A DNA stretch of 64,000 bases from Alphaproteobacteria bacterium (GTDB lineage Bacteria; Pseudomonadota; Alphaproteobacteria; Rs-D84), in contig WRCC01000001.1 in NCBI GenBank assembly GCA_009784235.1, positions 241,506-305,505 of the forward strand, given 5' to 3'. The notes beneath the pieces were generated by a model. That model had not been told where the DNA came from. It was given only the letters and a program-made list of their open reading frames with translations, and ran no database searches. Positions 33,248-42,521 of the stretch are shown one piece after another. Every line of letters begins with the position of its first letter. The first letter of the stretch is position 1. The translations under genes and the position numbers were made by a program.

Positions 33248-34576
33248 TCATTTGGTTTCTGAAATAACCGAAACCTTTGACAATGCGCGGACCATATCAA
33301 TCGCGCGGGATAATTGATAATCTTCTTTTTCATCTTCGTCATCATCATTTTTATCTGATTTTTTATCCGATTTTTTGCGGACCGACTTATCATTATCATT
33401 GCGCAGCGCACCGACCAATGTCGATTCCGAAAACATATCGCGGCGCTTTTCAATTACTTCGACTTTCGATTGCATAACCTCTATATCCGGAGTAATTCCC
33501 ATCGCTTGGATACTTGTTCCATTTGGCGTGTAATAACGCGCAATTGTTAAATGTATTGCGGTGCCGTCGCCAAGGGGTTTTTGTTGTTGGACGCTGCCTT
33601 TGCCAAATGTTTGCGTACCCATAACGATGCCGCGGCGATTGTCCTGGATTGCGCCAGCGACGATTTCAGATGCGGACGCCGACCCATGATTTACCAAGAC
33701 CACAATCGGTTTGCCGCCGATTAAATCACCCGATGTCGCACGTGCAATATCAACGTCTTCGGCATCGCGGCCGCGCGTTGATACGATATCGCCACCGTCC
33801 AGGAATGCATCTGCAACATTAATCGCCGCCGTTAAATATCCGCCCGGATTATTGCGTACGTCCAAAACGTATCCCGTGACTTTTTTCTTTTCCATTGCAG
33901 TAATTGCGCTGCGCAAATCTTTGGTCGTTGTTGCGCCGAAATCAGAAATTCGGATGTACCCGATGTCGTCTTCTTTGACCTCGTGCTTAATTGATTTGAC
34001 TTTGATAATCGCGCGGGTCAATGTAATCGTGCGCGGTTCGCGTTCGCCGCCAAATATGGTAAGACGGACTTTCGTACCCGGTTTGCCTTTCATTTTCTTT
34101 ACGGCTTGGTTCAGTGTTAATCCCGAAACCTGTTCACCGTCGATATGTGATATATAGTCACCGGCCTTTATACCCGCGCGTTGCGCCGGCGTGTCATCGA
34201 TTGGCGAAATAACGCGAATGGCGCCTTTGTCAGCAGTGATTTGAATACCAACACCGCCGAATTCGCCGCGCGATTTATCGGTAAAATCTTTCATTTCTTC
34301 TTCGGACAGATACGAAGAATGCGGGTCCAACGACGACAGCATCCCGTTCATTGCGGCTTCTAGCAATTTTTTTTCATCAACTTCTTCGACAAATCCTGCG
34401 CGTGCGGCTTCGAACACCACTGCGAACTTTTTCAGATGTTCGTAAATTTGTTCATCCGTCAGACGCGTGACTGGTTCTGGTTTTGATTTCGCAGATTTGG
34501 CCGCCGCAAACGACCCGGCGCATACGACCGCCAGAACCAGCGCCGCAGATATATATATGATTATCTTCCTGGACAT
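33248..34576 (-). CDS. ctpA: Carboxy-terminal processing protease (S41)
   Basis: 442 residues from the ATG at 34576; the frame runs 142 codons further upstream but that part has no ribosome site. Signal peptide, then a PDZ domain (about 95-170: GGVGIQITADKGAIRVI, GDYISHIDGEQV), then the S41 core with GYVLDVRNNPGGYL, GSASASEIVAGAIQD (catalytic Ser) and FGKGSVQQ (catalytic Lys). It trims envelope proteins in the periplasm. The C terminus adds a charged Lys/Asp stretch (KKSDKKSDKNDDDEDEKED). Divergent from a barrel gene. Confidence 0.95.
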   Translation of the reverse strand: MSRKIIIYISAALVLAVVCAGSFAAAKSAKSKPEPVTRLTDEQIYEHLKKFAVVFEAARAGFVEEVDEKKLLEAAMNGMLSSLDPHSSYLSEEEMKDFTDKSRGEFGGVGIQITADKGAIRVISPIDDTPAQRAGIKAGDYISHIDGEQVSGLTLNQAVKKMKGKPGTKVRLTIFGGEREPRTITLTRAIIKVKSIKHEVKEDDIGYIRISDFGATTTKDLRSAITAMEKKKVTGYVLDVRNNPGGYLTAAINVADAFLDGGDIVSTRGRDAEDVDIARATSGDLIGGKPIVVLVNHGSASASEIVAGAIQDNRRGIVMGTQTFGKGSVQQQKPLGDGTAIHLTIARYYTPNGTSIQAMGITPDIEVMQSKVEVIEKRRDMFSESTLVGALRNDNDKSVRKKSDKKSDKNDDDEDEKEDYQLSRAIDMVRALSKVSVISETK

Positions 34577-34631
34577 TATTTTTTCCTTTCTTGTTACCAT
34601 TTTCATATACCAACTTGTTGCTGAAATATCA

Positions 34632-35825
34632 ATGAAAAAGATTGTAATATTTTTATTGGCCATTGCCACATTGCCCGTGGCCGCGGCCGATGCGCCAACA
34701 TCCAATTCCGGTTGGCAATTTGGATTGGGCATTCCATTGGCGACGCCATTGACATCTGTAAACGGATTTATCGGATATGTGGATAAATCTGCGCCGAATT
34801 GGTGGACGCGACGGTTTGGATTTCGTGCAGATTTTGCCGTTCCATCCAGAATAAAATTCAAGGGCCGCGTCGTTGGCGAAGACGTGCATTTACGTATAAA
34901 AACGCTGGGCATCAAATATGATTTGGTTTTGCATGATTTAATTGAACCGATAATTGTCCGTGATGACCACCGGGAAATTACTGTAAATACCCAAGGTATC
35001 ACCGGAATTGTAAAGATGGAAAATCAATATTTGGGCGGCTTGGTCGATTTTTATCCATTCGGCGATACTTGGTTTTGGGGCGGTTGGCGGTTCAGTGGTG
35101 GATATTATGCCGGGCGAATGGATATGAGTGTAACCGCGAATATTCCGCATTATACACCGGATGATTTGGGTTATGCAGTGAATGTTATTAATAATCTGGA
35201 CGTTATTGCGCGACTGAAAGCCGACACGACCGCGCGCGCGTCTGTGCATTGGAAATACCATGGGCCCTATGCCGGATTGGGCTTTGATTTAGGAATTTTT
35301 CGGGGTCTAAAATTTTACTTGGATGCCGGCGTGGTATTTGCAAACGCACCAAAAATCCGCGACACGGATTTATACATTCCGGAAAGCAATATCCAGGGCT
35401 GTATTTCAATTGCCGGTCAATGCAGCCCATGGACCAGTATAAATATCCGAAACCCAGGCGCCGCCGCGGACCAAGTCTTGACCGGCCTGGTCGTTGGACT
35501 GAAAAGTGGCAACCATATTTTTGGTGGTGTTGATTATTCCGCAATTATTGGCCAGATTCCAGATGATATATTGGTGTCATCTGGAATATCAAACTGGCTG
35601 ACCGGCGGGCCGCGCCCAACGTTTGTCGATGATTTGATTAATTTTGCACCGGGCGTAGGTGTCGGCGAAGTTGTGGCTGAATTGGAAAACCTGCGGACTG
35701 GATTGCAAGAATTAACCGACCATTATGTAAATGGCCGGCGCGACGCGGTGCGCGAAGTCAATGAAAAGCTGTCTGATATTCGTTTCGTACCGATGTTGAG
35801 GGTTGGATTTATGTACAGATTCTGA
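34632..35825 (+). CDS. Exported barrel-like outer-membrane protein
   Basis: 397 residues from the ATG at 34632, 55 bp from the divergent ctpA start. The signal peptide ends at AAA-DAP. The body shows strand-like repeats (FGFRADFAVPSRIKFK, YLGGLVDFYPFGDTWFWGGW, GPYAGLGFDLGIFRGLKFYLD) and ends VGFMYRF with terminal Phe. Near the end is a helical stretch (ELENLRTGLQELTDHYVNGR). The LGIKYDL and GLGFDLG segments recall large barrels. Specific function unknown. Confidence 0.7.
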   Translation: MKKIVIFLLAIATLPVAAADAPTSNSGWQFGLGIPLATPLTSVNGFIGYVDKSAPNWWTRRFGFRADFAVPSRIKFKGRVVGEDVHLRIKTLGIKYDLVLHDLIEPIIVRDDHREITVNTQGITGIVKMENQYLGGLVDFYPFGDTWFWGGWRFSGGYYAGRMDMSVTANIPHYTPDDLGYAVNVINNLDVIARLKADTTARASVHWKYHGPYAGLGFDLGIFRGLKFYLDAGVVFANAPKIRDTDLYIPESNIQGCISIAGQCSPWTSINIRNPGAAADQVLTGLVVGLKSGNHIFGGVDYSAIIGQIPDDILVSSGISNWLTGGPRPTFVDDLINFAPGVGVGEVVAELENLRTGLQELTDHYVNGRRDAVREVNEKLSDIRFVPMLRVGFMYRF

Positions 35826-35913
35826 ATATATTAAATGTATTTAGAATCTGCTTTTTAACTTGACTTCTGGTGGTTTTTGATATAATCTGTGCCGCAGTCA
35901 AAAAGGATTTATC

Positions 35914-36279
35914 ATGCCAAGAATGTGCCAAGTTACAGGCAAAAAAACACAAGTCGGACATAATGTGTCCCATTCTAATCGTAAAACAAAGCGGACTTTC
36001 TTGCCGAATTTGCAAACGATTAAATTTAAATCTGAAATTTTGGGCCGCGAATTTTCTTTGAAAATCGCGACCGCCGGACTGCGTACAATCGTTAAACACG
36101 GCGGCTTGGACCAATATGTAATGGCGAAACCGGTATCGCGCTTGTCCGAAGATATGGCCAAAATTAAAAAAGCGATTGAAAAGAAAATCGGCAAACCGGC
36201 CGCACCGGCGAAAAAACCAATTGCACGCAAGGCACCTGCCCGCGTTGTCAAAGCTGCGGCAACAAAAGCAAAGAAATAG
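35914..36279 (+). CDS. rpmB: 50S ribosomal protein L28 with a long basic tail
   Basis: 121 residues. The first 78 match L28: MPRMCQVTGKKTQVGHNVSH, SNRKTKRTFLPNLQ and ATAGLRTIVKHGGLD. The family normally has 75-100 residues; here a C-terminal extension of about 40 residues is made of Lys, Ala and Pro (PAAPAKKPIARKAPARVVKA), resembling histone-like tails. A ribosome site AAAGGA precedes the ATG. It is followed by tRNA-Leu. Confidence 0.95.
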   Translation: MPRMCQVTGKKTQVGHNVSHSNRKTKRTFLPNLQTIKFKSEILGREFSLKIATAGLRTIVKHGGLDQYVMAKPVSRLSEDMAKIKKAIEKKIGKPAAPAKKPIARKAPARVVKAAATKAKK

Positions 36280-36292
36280 TATTTTTCACCCT

Positions 36293-36376
36293 GGCCTTCT
36301 GGCGGAATGGTAGACGCGATTGACTCAAAATCAATTGTTGCAAGACGTCCCGGTTCGAGTCCGGGGAGGGCCACCA
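36293..36376 (+). tRNA. tRNA-Leu(CAA)
   Basis: Class II tRNA with a variable arm: acceptor GGCCTTC/GAGGGCC, anticodon CAA in GACTCAAAATC, T-loop TTCGAGT, encoded CCA. Confidence 0.95.
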
Positions 36377-36387
36377 CCTTTTAAACA

Positions 36388-36418
36388 TTAAAACGACCCG
36401 CATGGGTCGTTTTGTTTT
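36388..36418 (+). terminator. Terminator after tRNA-Leu
   Basis: AAACGACCCGCATGGGTCGTTTTG hairpin with T-run. Confidence 0.85.
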
Positions 36419-36475
36419 TGCATGGTTGACATATATGCCCTGTTTAATTTAATATCATTCGGGCAAAGGAATAAT

Positions 36476-37393
36476 ATGTCGAAATTAGATTTCTTGCGAA
36501 AATATTTACGATTGCATGCGAAAAAGGCGTTTCGGTTTATTGCCATGATGCCGCATCGGCGAAACGACACCCTGGCACGTGAATTTGAAAATTTCCTGTC
36601 CATAATTGCAATTGCGAAAAACGAAGGCGCTTATTTCAAAGAATGGATTGATTTTCATTTGGCCGTCGGTATCGAAAAATTTTACATATATGACAATGAA
36701 TCTTCTGACAATACCCGCGAAATATTGCAACCATATATCGACCGCGGAATTGTTGTCTATCACGATTTTCCCGGACCAAAGATGCAGCGGCCGGCGTATC
36801 AGCATGCGATAAAAAATTATAAATATAAAACCAGATGGATGGCTTTGCTGGACCTGGATGAATTTTTGGTACCGGCGACCGCAAATAGCGTGCCCGCCGT
36901 TATCAAAGACATTGCAGGCGACAACAAGCATATTTCGCAAATTCTGATTGGTTGGCGGATTTACGGATCATCTGGACATCGTGAAAAACCGAATGGGATG
37001 GTTATTGAGAATTATTTACATCACGAAAAACCGCATAACGGAAAATATTGGCACAAGGCAATATTTAACCCGCGGCGCGTTTATATCGTCGAATGTCATT
37101 GCTGTGGCGTCTTTGGTAAAACAATCGATGAAAATGGCGCGCCCATACCGATGCCGCATAATGTCGATGTATTCACGGTGCCGGAATCATGTTATATTTC
37201 CACAAATAAAATTCGAATAAATCATTATGCAGTGAAATCGTGGGATGAATGGATTGCCAAAAAATACAAAGGTGACGCATGGAAAAAGCGCGGCCAGATA
37301 AAAAGCGATGCGTATTTCACGCAATACGACCAGAATGATATTTTTGATGACGCTATGCAAAAATGGGTCGATTTAATAAGGGATGAACAATGA
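36476..37393 (+). CDS. Glycosyltransferase, GT92/Glyco_tranf_2_4 type
   Basis: 305 residues from the ATG at 36476 (AAGGAAT site). Family signs are LSIIAIAKNEGAYFKEWIDF, GIEKFYIYDNESSDNT, RWMALLDLDEFLVP (DxD) and a later H-Y-A-V-K-S-W-D-E-W block with KKYKGDA. Adds sugars, probably to an envelope polymer. Its stop overlaps the start of the AAA_28-CYTH gene by 4 bp (ATGA). Confidence 0.85.
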   Translation: MSKLDFLRKYLRLHAKKAFRFIAMMPHRRNDTLAREFENFLSIIAIAKNEGAYFKEWIDFHLAVGIEKFYIYDNESSDNTREILQPYIDRGIVVYHDFPGPKMQRPAYQHAIKNYKYKTRWMALLDLDEFLVPATANSVPAVIKDIAGDNKHISQILIGWRIYGSSGHREKPNGMVIENYLHHEKPHNGKYWHKAIFNPRRVYIVECHCCGVFGKTIDENGAPIPMPHNVDVFTVPESCYISTNKIRINHYAVKSWDEWIAKKYKGDAWKKRGQIKSDAYFTQYDQNDIFDDAMQKWVDLIRDEQ

Positions 37394-38495
37394 AGCATGA
37401 AATATATCAATTCGTTATAACCGGTGGGCCATGTGCCGGGAAAAGCACTTGTTTATCCAAGTTGGAAAATGCTTTGACCAACCGTGGAATTAAAACAATC
37501 GTCGTTCCCGAAACCGCGACCGAAATCATGAATTCCGGAATGTCGCACACATGTTTGCCCACAAAAATATTCCAGGAAATAATTATCCATAATTCTTTGG
37601 CCAAAGAAAAATCTGCGCGCCGGGCAGCTGATTATTACGCAAAAAATCCCCTGTCGCGATTCTGTACGACCGCGGAATCCCGGATTGCAAAGCATACATG
37701 AGTCATAAAGATTATGCGGCCGCACTGAAAAAATTCCGACACAATGAAATTAGCATACGCGATAATTATACTGCGGTGTTTCATCTGGTCACGACCGCCA
37801 AAGGCGCGCCGCAGTTTTACACTTGCGAAAATAACCCGATGCGCCGCGAAACCCTGGCCCAGGCAATCGATGCAGACGACCGGACAATGGCCGCATGGGT
37901 CGACGCGCCGCATTTGCGCGTGATTGATAACAGCGGCGCCGATTTTAATGCGAAAATCAAGCGGCTGACTGATGAAGTATTCGCCGCCATCGGATTGCCG
38001 GTGCCCATAGAGACCGAAAAAAAATACTTGATTGCGCGCCCGGATGCAGGTGTGCTGGGCAAATTGGGCGCGGTGAAATCCGAAATATTGCAAACTTATC
38101 TGAGCGATATCGACGGCAAGGAACGCCGAATCCGCCAGCGCGGTGGCAGCGGCAGCTATTCTTATTTTTATACCGAAAAACAAAATATAATCGGCCGGGC
38201 GGGCGGGCGCATTGAATACGAGCGAAAAATTTCGCAAAACGAATACCTGCAATTATTGCTGGACGGCGTAAAGCACCTGCGCAAGGACCGATATTGCTTT
38301 GTATACAACAGCCAGTATTTCGAACTGGATATTTTTCCGGGATGGCCGAACCGGGCGCTGTTGGAACTGGAGCTGACGGATGCGAATCAAAATGTCAATA
38401 TTCCAAAAGTTATCAAAGTCATTCGCGAAGTAACGAATGAAGCCGAATTCAAAAACGCCACGCTGGCGGCGGCCGGGACTATTGCGGTTCGTTGA
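37390..38495 (+). CDS. AAA_28 (NadR-like) ATPase fused to a CYTH domain, split by a -1 frameshift
   Basis: The first frame (37390-37701) encodes a P-loop ATPase start, FVITGGPCAGKSTCLSKLE, and runs off at a stop. The rest continues in the -1 frame to 38495. Reading across 37641-37647 in the -1 frame restores VAILYDRGIPDCKAYM, the family's second ATPase motif, followed by a CYTH/triphosphate-tunnel domain (about 195-350: ETEKKYLIARPD, ERRIRQRGGSG, EYERKIS, LELELTD). The shift site is a slippery A-AAA-AAT heptamer in the correct phase. Programmed shifting, a recent mutation or a homopolymer sequencing error are all possible. Overlaps convergent envC by 17 bp. Confidence 0.75.
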
Positions 38496-39582
38496 ACAGG
38501 CGGGCCGGATTCACGGCGTTCGGGCCGCGGCGGACTTCTAAATACATTTCCGGACGGCCGCCATCGCGGGCGGCGGCGGGCATACGGCCGACCGGTTCAC
38601 CGGCCAATACTTCTTGCCCCACCAATACATCCGTTGTTGCCATTCCGGTCATTACTGAATTATAACCATTTTTATGCGATATAATCAGAACACGCGAATA
38701 TCCGCGAAAACTGTCCGCGAATTTTATTTCGCCATCTGCCGGCGCGGTCACCAATGCATCGCCGCGCGTGCGAATACGCCATCCGTCCGATATAATGCCC
38801 AGCGCGGATTTTTCAGCAAATGTAGAAACCAAGCGACCGTTCACGGGCGGGTTTAATTTTCGTGCGCTGAACGAAGTATCCGCCGACATCGCGGACGAGC
38901 CCACGCCCGTCATCAATTCAGCCAAATTTTTCGCACGTGCCGATAATTCGCGCAGGCGGGCGTTTGCGGCAAATTGTTCTGCGCGCAATTTTTCATTTTG
39001 CGCCGTTCGATTGCGTAATAATTTATCCAATTCGGCGCGTTGCGTATTATATCGTTTTGCTGTGCGGTCCAATTCGACTTGGCGTGCGCGTCGCTGTTCA
39101 ATTACTTTTTCCAGTTCCGCAATTTGTTCCACAGCAACGCGCATTTCTGCATCAAATTGGTCCGCAACACCAGTCAAAAGCGCAGCGGTTAAAACATATT
39201 CGCGCGCATCATCCGTCGCCATTGGTGGCGTCGCTGAAATGGCCAACAATGCCCCGGCAGAATCGCCCATACGGGTACGGTTTGCCGCAATCTGTGCGGT
39301 CAACTGGGTGCGACGTTTATCCAATTCTGCAATTCTGTCAGATATCGTGCCGCGTTCGGATTCCAGTTTTGATACTTTGCCGGCCGTTGCGACCAGGTCT
39401 TTTTGCGTACGTGCAACATTTGCGTCGGACTTTTTAACTTCGGCATCTTTTTGTTTTGCAGCAGCTTCTTGCCGACGCAATTGCGCTTGTACATTTGCCA
39501 GTTCTGAACGGTTCGCGTGCGCGTCCGCCGTCGCCATACAGACCGCAATCACCACTGGCAAAATCATAAATAATTTCTGCAT
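38479..39582 (-). CDS. envC: Murein hydrolase activator EnvC-like (degenerate M23/LytM)
   Basis: 367 residues. A signal peptide (about 22) is followed by a long coiled coil (about 25-215) and a C-terminal LytM domain (about 250-360: NGRLVSTFAEKSALGI, ALVTAPADGEIKFADSFRGY, YNSVMTGM, MYLEVRRGPNAVNPARL). The zinc ligands of active M23 peptidases (HxxxD and HxH) are missing, as in EnvC, which activates AmiA/AmiB-type amidases instead of cutting itself. The amidase at 19687-20901 is the likely client. Start ATG 39582. Confidence 0.9.
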   Translation of the reverse strand: MQKLFMILPVVIAVCMATADAHANRSELANVQAQLRRQEAAAKQKDAEVKKSDANVARTQKDLVATAGKVSKLESERGTISDRIAELDKRRTQLTAQIAANRTRMGDSAGALLAISATPPMATDDAREYVLTAALLTGVADQFDAEMRVAVEQIAELEKVIEQRRARQVELDRTAKRYNTQRAELDKLLRNRTAQNEKLRAEQFAANARLRELSARAKNLAELMTGVGSSAMSADTSFSARKLNPPVNGRLVSTFAEKSALGIISDGWRIRTRGDALVTAPADGEIKFADSFRGYSRVLIISHKNGYNSVMTGMATTDVLVGQEVLAGEPVGRMPAAARDGGRPEMYLEVRRGPNAVNPARLFNEPQ

Positions 39583-39674
39583 GATTTCAGTATATCAAAA
39601 ATCAGTCGCAATTGCCAGTTTTATAGGAATAACGACGTATTGTTTTTGTCCGTCGCGGCACATAATATCATGAT

Positions 39675-40286
39675 ATGAGAAAGTCATTGCATTTATTGTT
39701 GGTGTTGTTTGCATTTCCGGCGATGGCCATGGAAAACACATGCCCGGTAAGTCAGAAGTTTCATCTGTTGGCCGCCGAAAAATCCATTGGAAATCCTTTG
39801 ATGGGAAATTGGCAAAATCAAGCCGCATTGAGATTAGGATGGGGCAGCGCCGCCAGCGAAATGGTCCCAAACTTCGGACGAATGGTTCCGTTCGGCGTAG
39901 TGTTATTGGATTACAGCCAGCCGGCCGCGATATTTCGACTGCCTGCGCGGATGAATTTCCATTTGGGATATACGGTCGGATGGGGCGAAAAATATGGGGA
40001 AAATTGGCGTGATTATTCATGGCCGCAGACGGGCATTTCATTGGATGCATCACTGATATCTTGGGGGCGATTTTATGGTGGCACTGGGGTCGGCGCATTT
40101 ATGAAATGGCAAGTCGATGCACGCCAAGATTCCCGGTTCATGTTTATGACACGCGCATTTATTGGGTACCGCGCAACCGACCGGTTCAGCGGCGAAGCAT
40201 TTATAAAACATTATTCCGATGGCAATCTGACGCCAATCAATGGTGCTTATAATTTCGTCGGTTTGGGCATCACGGCTGGGTTTTAA
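39675..40286 (+). CDS. PagL-like lipid A 3-O-deacylase / acyloxyacyl hydrolase
   Basis: 203 residues. The signal peptide ends about AMA-MENT. The C-terminal half has RFYGGTGVGAFMKW, RFMFMTRAFIGYR and FSGEAFIKHYSDGNL ending NGAYNFVGLGITAGF, the PagL barrel pattern. The catalytic His-x-Ser is seen as H-Y-S (about residue 183), but the usual Asn after Ser is Asp. It would remove an acyl chain from lipid A in the outer membrane and so change host recognition. Activity is inferred. Confidence 0.65.
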   Translation: MRKSLHLLLVLFAFPAMAMENTCPVSQKFHLLAAEKSIGNPLMGNWQNQAALRLGWGSAASEMVPNFGRMVPFGVVLLDYSQPAAIFRLPARMNFHLGYTVGWGEKYGENWRDYSWPQTGISLDASLISWGRFYGGTGVGAFMKWQVDARQDSRFMFMTRAFIGYRATDRFSGEAFIKHYSDGNLTPINGAYNFVGLGITAGF

Positions 40287-40301
40287 GTCCCATAATTTTG
40301 T

Positions 40302-40330
40302 TTGACAAATATGGCAAAGGTGTTTATCAT
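40302..40330 (+). promoter_or_regulatory. Promoter
   Basis: TTGACA (40302-40307), 17-bp spacer, TATCAT (40325-40330), upstream of the 40356 gene. Confidence 0.55.
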
Positions 40331-40355
40331 CTGAATTCCATCAAAGGAGTAAAAA

Positions 40356-40751
40356 ATGCCCGTGCTTGCAAAAAGTCTATCATATCCACAATTGCCCAAC
40401 AATACAGTCAAAGCGATATATAACGTAATCAGACGAAACCCGTTGGATGCGAAAATTGCCCGCGCACACGAATCAAACGGATTGGTCCAGTTTGATACGG
40501 TCGTTCATACGATAAATTATGAAAACGTTTGCATCCAAGTTAAAGTCGGCAAGAATACAATTGCCGCGCATTGCGAAATAGACGATGCAATTTATTCAGT
40601 CGAAGCTGAAAAATTCATGCGTCTTTATAACGGGGTGGAACGTGCGCACATACAGCTTGCCACCGAAATAGACGCAAGGTACGAGAAAAAAAATCCAGAT
40701 ACCGCCGCCGCACGAATACGCGATTCTTTCACAGACCGCCAAAGAATTTAA
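40356..40751 (+). CDS. Hypothetical protein
   Basis: 131 residues, AAAGGAG ribosome site before the ATG, own promoter and terminator, so it is a real single-gene unit. Soluble, no signal peptide, mixed alpha/beta (VCIQVKVGKNTIAAHCEI) with a charged helical C terminus (AATRIRDSF-like AAARIRDSFTDRQ). No family recognised. Confidence 0.65.
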   Translation: MPVLAKSLSYPQLPNNTVKAIYNVIRRNPLDAKIARAHESNGLVQFDTVVHTINYENVCIQVKVGKNTIAAHCEIDDAIYSVEAEKFMRLYNGVERAHIQLATEIDARYEKKNPDTAAARIRDSFTDRQRI

Positions 40752-40779
40752 AAAATCCGCCTTTCGGCGGATTTTACTT
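40747..40779 (+). terminator. Rho-independent terminator
   Basis: AAAATCCGCCTTTCGGCGGATTTT hairpin. Confidence 0.85.
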
Positions 40780-40788
40780 CTATTCTTA

Positions 40789-41061
40789 TTATCTTTGCTT
40801 TGGTTTTGCGAATGAACAATTTGGAAAACTTTTGTTCGGCGTAACTGTTCGGCACCAAACGCTTGTATCAAAATAATGACAGCTTGTATTTTTCTTGGTA
40901 CATTCAAGCTCGTCCCACATGGTTTCGTATAATGCAGCAGAATTTCCAACACCAAAGTGTGCAATCAAATGTACGCAATATTCACTGCAAACTTTCGAAT
41001 AAAGTTTTTCTTCACCGATGTTGCCTAATTTGAATGGTGGCGGCGTTAAATAAAATATCAT
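40789..41061 (-). CDS. Small Cys-rich hypothetical protein
   Basis: 90 residues, AAAGGAC ribosome site and a good promoter upstream, which supports it as real. Six cysteines (KVCSEYC, ELEC, TSCHYF, VWCRT, FPNCSF) and a Pro-rich start (YLTPPPFKLG). No signal peptide is evident. Unknown function; a metal-binding or secreted small protein is possible. Confidence 0.55.
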   Translation of the reverse strand: MIFYLTPPPFKLGNIGEEKLYSKVCSEYCVHLIAHFGVGNSAALYETMWDELECTKKNTSCHYFDTSVWCRTVTPNKSFPNCSFAKPKQR

Positions 41062-41091
41062 TTTTAGTCCTTTGCTTTGACCTTTTATGAC

Positions 41092-41120
41092 ATTTTAGCC
41101 CCCGTATAATAATTTGTCAA
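41092..41120 (-). promoter_or_regulatory. Promoter of the 40789-41061 gene
   Basis: Minus strand TTGACA (41115-41120), 17-bp spacer, TAAAAT (41092-41097). Confidence 0.65.
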
Positions 41121-41235
41121 GCCATAGTATCCCATAATAATTGAAAAAAAAGTTGTCCATTATATTGGACAACTTTTAACATATCGCTCTGCACAGTTTA
41201 ATCGACAAAGGCCGGGATTCATGGTGACTATTGTG

Positions 41236-42462
41236 CTATTTTATAATAACGCGCAGGAAAGTTTTTTTGCCTTTTTGCAGCATATGTGATTTTGCGGGCG
41301 TAATCGTTGCCGAAATGTCGGTGATTTTAACACCGTCGATTTGCAGTCCGCCCTGCTCTATGGCACGGCGCGCTTCGGATTTTGACGGGAACAATTCGAC
41401 GGCGACAGTGAAATCAATAACCGGCGTGAGCGCAAGATATTGCGTCCCCACAAGTTCCGTTGTTGGGATTGCATCGGAATCCGCACCGCCGGCGAACAGT
41501 GCCGCCGCGGCATTTTGAGCATCATTCGCGGCCATTTCGCCATGTGCAATTTTGGTTGCTTCGAACGCCAGAATCTTTTTTGCTTCGTTAATTTCGGCAT
41601 CACGTAACGCCGACAATTTCGCAATTTCAACCAATGGTAATTCCGTAAATATCTTCAAGAATTTTTCAACATCCCCGTCCATCGTATTGCGGAAATATTG
41701 GTAATATTCGTATGGAGATGTCCGGTCGCTGCGTACCCAGACCGCATTACCCATGGATTTTCCAATCTTTACACCATTAGAATCTGTAATCAGCGGTGTC
41801 GATAAAACGAACGCTTCTTTGTGTCTTTTTTGTCGTATCAGACTGACCCCGGCGACTGAATTTCCCCATTGGTCCGCACCGCACAGTTGCAGATTGCAAC
41901 CGTACGCATCGAACAAGTGCAAAAAATCCACAGCTTGCAGCGGCATGTAATTAAATTCCAAAAATGACATCCCGTTCGCCAGGCGCATTTTCACGCTTTC
42001 CATGGCAAGCATTTGTGACATCGTGAACGCTGTGCCGAATTCGCGCAAGAAATCCAGATGACTGTATTTTTTTTGCCAATCGTAATTATCGACCATCATC
42101 GCATCGGTTGCGCCATCGCCGAATTTTATAAACTGTTCATAACATTTTCGTAAGCCCGCAGAATTTTTTTCAACATCTGCATCGGACAACATCGGTCTGT
42201 CAGAATTACGGTCGGACGGGTCACCAATGCGACCGGTCGCGCCCCCAACCAACATAATCGGCTTGTTTCCATATTTTTGAAAAAGACGCATAATCATAAC
42301 CGGCACCAAATGCCCAACATGCAATGCATCCGCAGTTGGGTCCGAGCCTAAATATCCAACAACAGGCCCGGCGTTCAGCACAGCATTCAAGCCGTCCAAA
42401 TCAGTTGATTGATAAATCAATCCACGTTGTTCCAATTCGTGAATAAATTCGTTTTTTTTCAT
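41236..42462 (-). CDS. tyrS: Tyrosyl-tRNA synthetase
   Basis: 408 residues from the ATG at 42462, which follows AAAGGAAAA; the ATG six codons earlier precedes that site and is rejected. Class I signatures: YLGSDPTADALHVGHLVPV (HIGH-like HVGH), and VKIGKSMGNAVW (KMSKS-like KIGKS). Tyrosine-binding QAVDFLHLFDAYGCNLQ is present, and a C-terminal S4 domain (about 345-405). It loads tRNA-Tyr. Single gene. Confidence 0.95.
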   Translation of the reverse strand: MKKNEFIHELEQRGLIYQSTDLDGLNAVLNAGPVVGYLGSDPTADALHVGHLVPVMIMRLFQKYGNKPIMLVGGATGRIGDPSDRNSDRPMLSDADVEKNSAGLRKCYEQFIKFGDGATDAMMVDNYDWQKKYSHLDFLREFGTAFTMSQMLAMESVKMRLANGMSFLEFNYMPLQAVDFLHLFDAYGCNLQLCGADQWGNSVAGVSLIRQKRHKEAFVLSTPLITDSNGVKIGKSMGNAVWVRSDRTSPYEYYQYFRNTMDGDVEKFLKIFTELPLVEIAKLSALRDAEINEAKKILAFEATKIAHGEMAANDAQNAAAALFAGGADSDAIPTTELVGTQYLALTPVIDFTVAVELFPSKSEARRAIEQGGLQIDGVKITDISATITPAKSHMLQKGKKTFLRVIIK

Positions 42463-42491
42463 CGCATTTTCCTTTGTCATGAATTATATCA

Positions 42492-42521
42492 TAAAAAATC
42501 GCGCTTTCGCGCGATTTTTTA
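42492..42521 (-). terminator. Terminator of rpsB-tsf
   Basis: AAAAATCGCGC/GCGCGATTTTT hairpin with T-runs on both sides; lies just after the tsf stop on the minus strand. Confidence 0.85.

Noticed and set aside
33248-35002. 584-codon version of CtpA starting at 35002
   Set aside because: The extra N terminus overlaps the divergent barrel gene and lacks a ribosome site; the ATG at 34576 gives a normal signal peptide.
38768-39673. 301-codon open frame opposite envC
   Set aside because: Shadow of a strongly supported EnvC gene; the translation has no domain or signal and is Ala/Ser/Arg-biased.
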